This document shows positions 14,760-15,937 of a DNA stretch of 15,937 nucleotides, one piece after another (within the stretch, counting starts at the first letter, position 1; the number at the start of each line of letters is the position of its first letter). The DNA lies in the NCBI GenBank assembly GCA_900552705.1, contig USAX01000032.1:1-15937 (forward strand), in the 5' to 3' direction. The notes under the pieces were generated by a model. It was not told where the DNA came from and did no database searches. It was given only the letters and a program-made list of their open reading frames with translations. Source of the stretch: an uncultured Collinsella sp. (GTDB lineage: Bacteria > Actinomycetota > Coriobacteriia > Coriobacteriales > Coriobacteriaceae). The position numbers and the translations under genes are program-made.

Positions 14760-14781
14760 GACGCAAACGCATAGGAGCCAT

Positions 14782-15636
14782 ATGGATATCAGGCGAAAGA
14801 TCACGCAGGGCAAAAGCCTCACCCCCACCGAGCAACAACTTGGGCAAACGGCGCTCGCCATGGGCGAGGATGTGCGCGGGCTTTCCATTAAGGAATTTGC
14901 CGCGCGCGCCAACGTTTCGGTCGCGAGCGTTCACCGCTTTTGCAAAAAGCTCGGCCTCAAGGGATTCAAAGACCTCAAGGTCGAGCTCATCCGCCAGGCG
15001 ACCGAGGCGGGCAACCGGCGCGACGTGGACATCAACTTTCCCTTCGATGCCACCTCCACCCCTGCGCAGGTGATGGAACGCATGGAGGGGCTCTACCAGA
15101 CCACCTTGGCCGAAACGCAGGAGCTGCTCGACCCTGCACAGCTCAACCACGCCGCCAAGCTCATCATGCGCGCCGGCACCGTGGACATCTACACGGGCTC
15201 GCATAACCTGTATCCAGCGGGAATGTTCCGCGATCGCCTGCTTTCCGCCGGCAAAAGCGCGACGTGCCACGACAGCGTCGAGGCTCAGGTGCGCACGGCG
15301 CTCGCCTCGGGTCCCGACCATGTGGCAATCGTCATCTCCTACAGCGGCCTTGCCCCCAACCTCAAGGAGATCTTGCCGATCCTTAGCAGTCGACATGTCC
15401 CGGTCATCGTCATCGGCACGCCGTACTGTGCCCGCATTCACCCCGGCTTTGCCGCCTATCTCACGGTAAGCGACCACGAGAGCATGACGCACCGCATCAC
15501 GCAGTTCGCCAGCCATATCGCCGTGCAATACGTACTCGATTCGCTCTATAGCAGCTACTTTGCCAAAGATTACGCCCGCTGCTCCGAGTTCTTAGAGCGC
15601 TCGTTTCCCTACACCCGCCTGCCCGGGCTTAAGTAG
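14782..15636 (+). CDS. RpiR-family transcriptional regulator with SIS domain
   Basis: This 284-residue regulator is of the usual RpiR length. The N-terminal helix-turn-helix domain (about 1-77) contains LSIKEFAARANVSVASVHRF and the family hallmark CKKLGLKGFKDLK. The C-terminal SIS domain (about 120-255) would bind a phosphosugar; VDIYTGSHNLY and VAIVISYSG (181-189) are the sugar-phosphate-binding segments. These proteins repress or activate sugar catabolic genes in response to a phosphorylated intermediate. The ATG at 14782 follows AGGAG with a four-base spacer. It comes 165 bases after the GH106-like gene on the same strand, so it may sense the phosphosugar produced by this locus. The exact ligand is not readable from sequence. 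Confidence 0.93.
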   Translation: MDIRRKITQGKSLTPTEQQLGQTALAMGEDVRGLSIKEFAARANVSVASVHRFCKKLGLKGFKDLKVELIRQATEAGNRRDVDINFPFDATSTPAQVMERMEGLYQTTLAETQELLDPAQLNHAAKLIMRAGTVDIYTGSHNLYPAGMFRDRLLSAGKSATCHDSVEAQVRTALASGPDHVAIVISYSGLAPNLKEILPILSSRHVPVIVIGTPYCARIHPGFAAYLTVSDHESMTHRITQFASHIAVQYVLDSLYSSYFAKDYARCSEFLERSFPYTRLPGLK

Positions 15637-15638
15637 CG

Positions 15639-15733
15639 ACGAGCGTGGATTTTCGGACACTAGCCTAACGAGCGTGGATAATCTCCCACTTTGAGCCCAC
15701 AAACAGGCTAAAAACGGGAGATTATCCACGCTC
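15639..15733. repeat. 18-bp inverted repeat with an extra direct copy of one arm
   Basis: GAGCGTGGATAATCTCCC (15670-15687) and its exact reverse complement (15716-15733) enclose 28 bases that contain a small AGCC/GGCT hairpin. A further copy of the first 12 bases (ACGAGCGTGGAT) is at 15639-15650 and 15668-15679. The element starts three bases after the rpiR stop and lies between convergent genes; ATTTT follows on the plus strand, so it can serve as a terminator. Each long arm holds a 9-mer, TTATCCACG, one base from the DnaA box TTATCCACA. I infer an intergenic repeat family, but only one element is in this window. Confidence 0.7.
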
Positions 15734-15779
15734 ATTTTGGGTCCCCTGGGAACGCATGAGGAGGGCGGATAGACAGCCG

Positions 15780-15937
15780 TTATTTGCGAGGCGTCAGCGA
15801 CGTAAAGAGTCCGTGTTGGTTGCAGTAAAGATATATCCTGCCGCGCCCGGTAATATGGAAGCGCGGCTGCACCGATTGCTCTGGATAGAGCTTCTTAAAG
15901 CAGATGCCGTCCATAGTCGCATATGCCACAAAGCTAA
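15780..15937 (-). CDS. C-terminal end of an unrecognised protein (cut by window edge)
   Basis: On the minus strand an open frame runs from the window edge to a TAA at 15782-15780 and gives the last 51 residues of a protein. They are dense in coding-like residues with no stop: GICFKKLYPEQSVQPRFH followed by RGRIYLYCNQHGLFTSLTPRK. The tail is basic and aromatic, with two cysteines. The other minus-strand frames look less protein-like. No family was recognised. It converges with rpiR, with the inverted repeat between them. Confidence 0.55.
   Translation of the reverse strand, partial: SFVAYATMDGICFKKLYPEQSVQPRFHITGRGRIYLYCNQHGLFTSLTPRK

Noticed and set aside
1..15937. CRISPR arrays, prophage, transposase or integrase genes
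   Set aside because: No regularly spaced repeats and no recombinase, transposase or phage protein motifs were seen on either strand.

Overview
The window looks like a chromosomal segment of a high-GC gut actinobacterium of the class Coriobacteriia, most likely Collinsella or a close relative. This rests on GC-rich codon use throughout, good GGAGG-type ribosome sites, and the mix of PTS sugar genes with a [NiFe]-hydrogenase maturation set. It is an inference from style and content; no marker gene such as rRNA is present.

Left part (1-6768): a gene cut by the window edge (minus strand) is divergent from thioredoxin trxA. After trxA come two terminator-like hairpins. Then follows a plus-strand nickel/hydrogenase block: a His-rich 82-residue protein, nikR (nickel-responsive repressor, one base downstream), hypF, and hypC-hypD-hypE. 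HypE and HypF make the thiocarboxylate/cyanide group, HypC-HypD build the Fe(CN)2CO unit, and NikR would sense nickel supply. hypA, hypB and the hydrogenase itself are not in the window.

Middle (6769-9167): a HAD phosphatase (plus) converges with an uncharacterised lipoprotein gene (minus). The 276-base gap between them holds three hairpins, the central one a 99-nt nested stem with two tandem G.A motifs, the most unusual structure here. Upstream of the lipoprotein lies a IIA-Glc-type PTS protein gene (minus) with a good promoter and a good intrinsic terminator.

Right part (9168-15937): a sugar locus. A GH1 6-phospho-beta-glucosidase and an AraC-family regulator (both minus) are divergent from a large GH106-like cytoplasmic glycoside hydrolase and an RpiR/SIS-domain regulator (both plus). 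The AraC/GH106-like intergenic region has two overlapping divergent promoters with an inverted repeat between them. The window closes with an 18-bp perfect inverted repeat, plus an extra copy of one arm, between rpiR and the C-terminal end of an unrecognised minus-strand gene.
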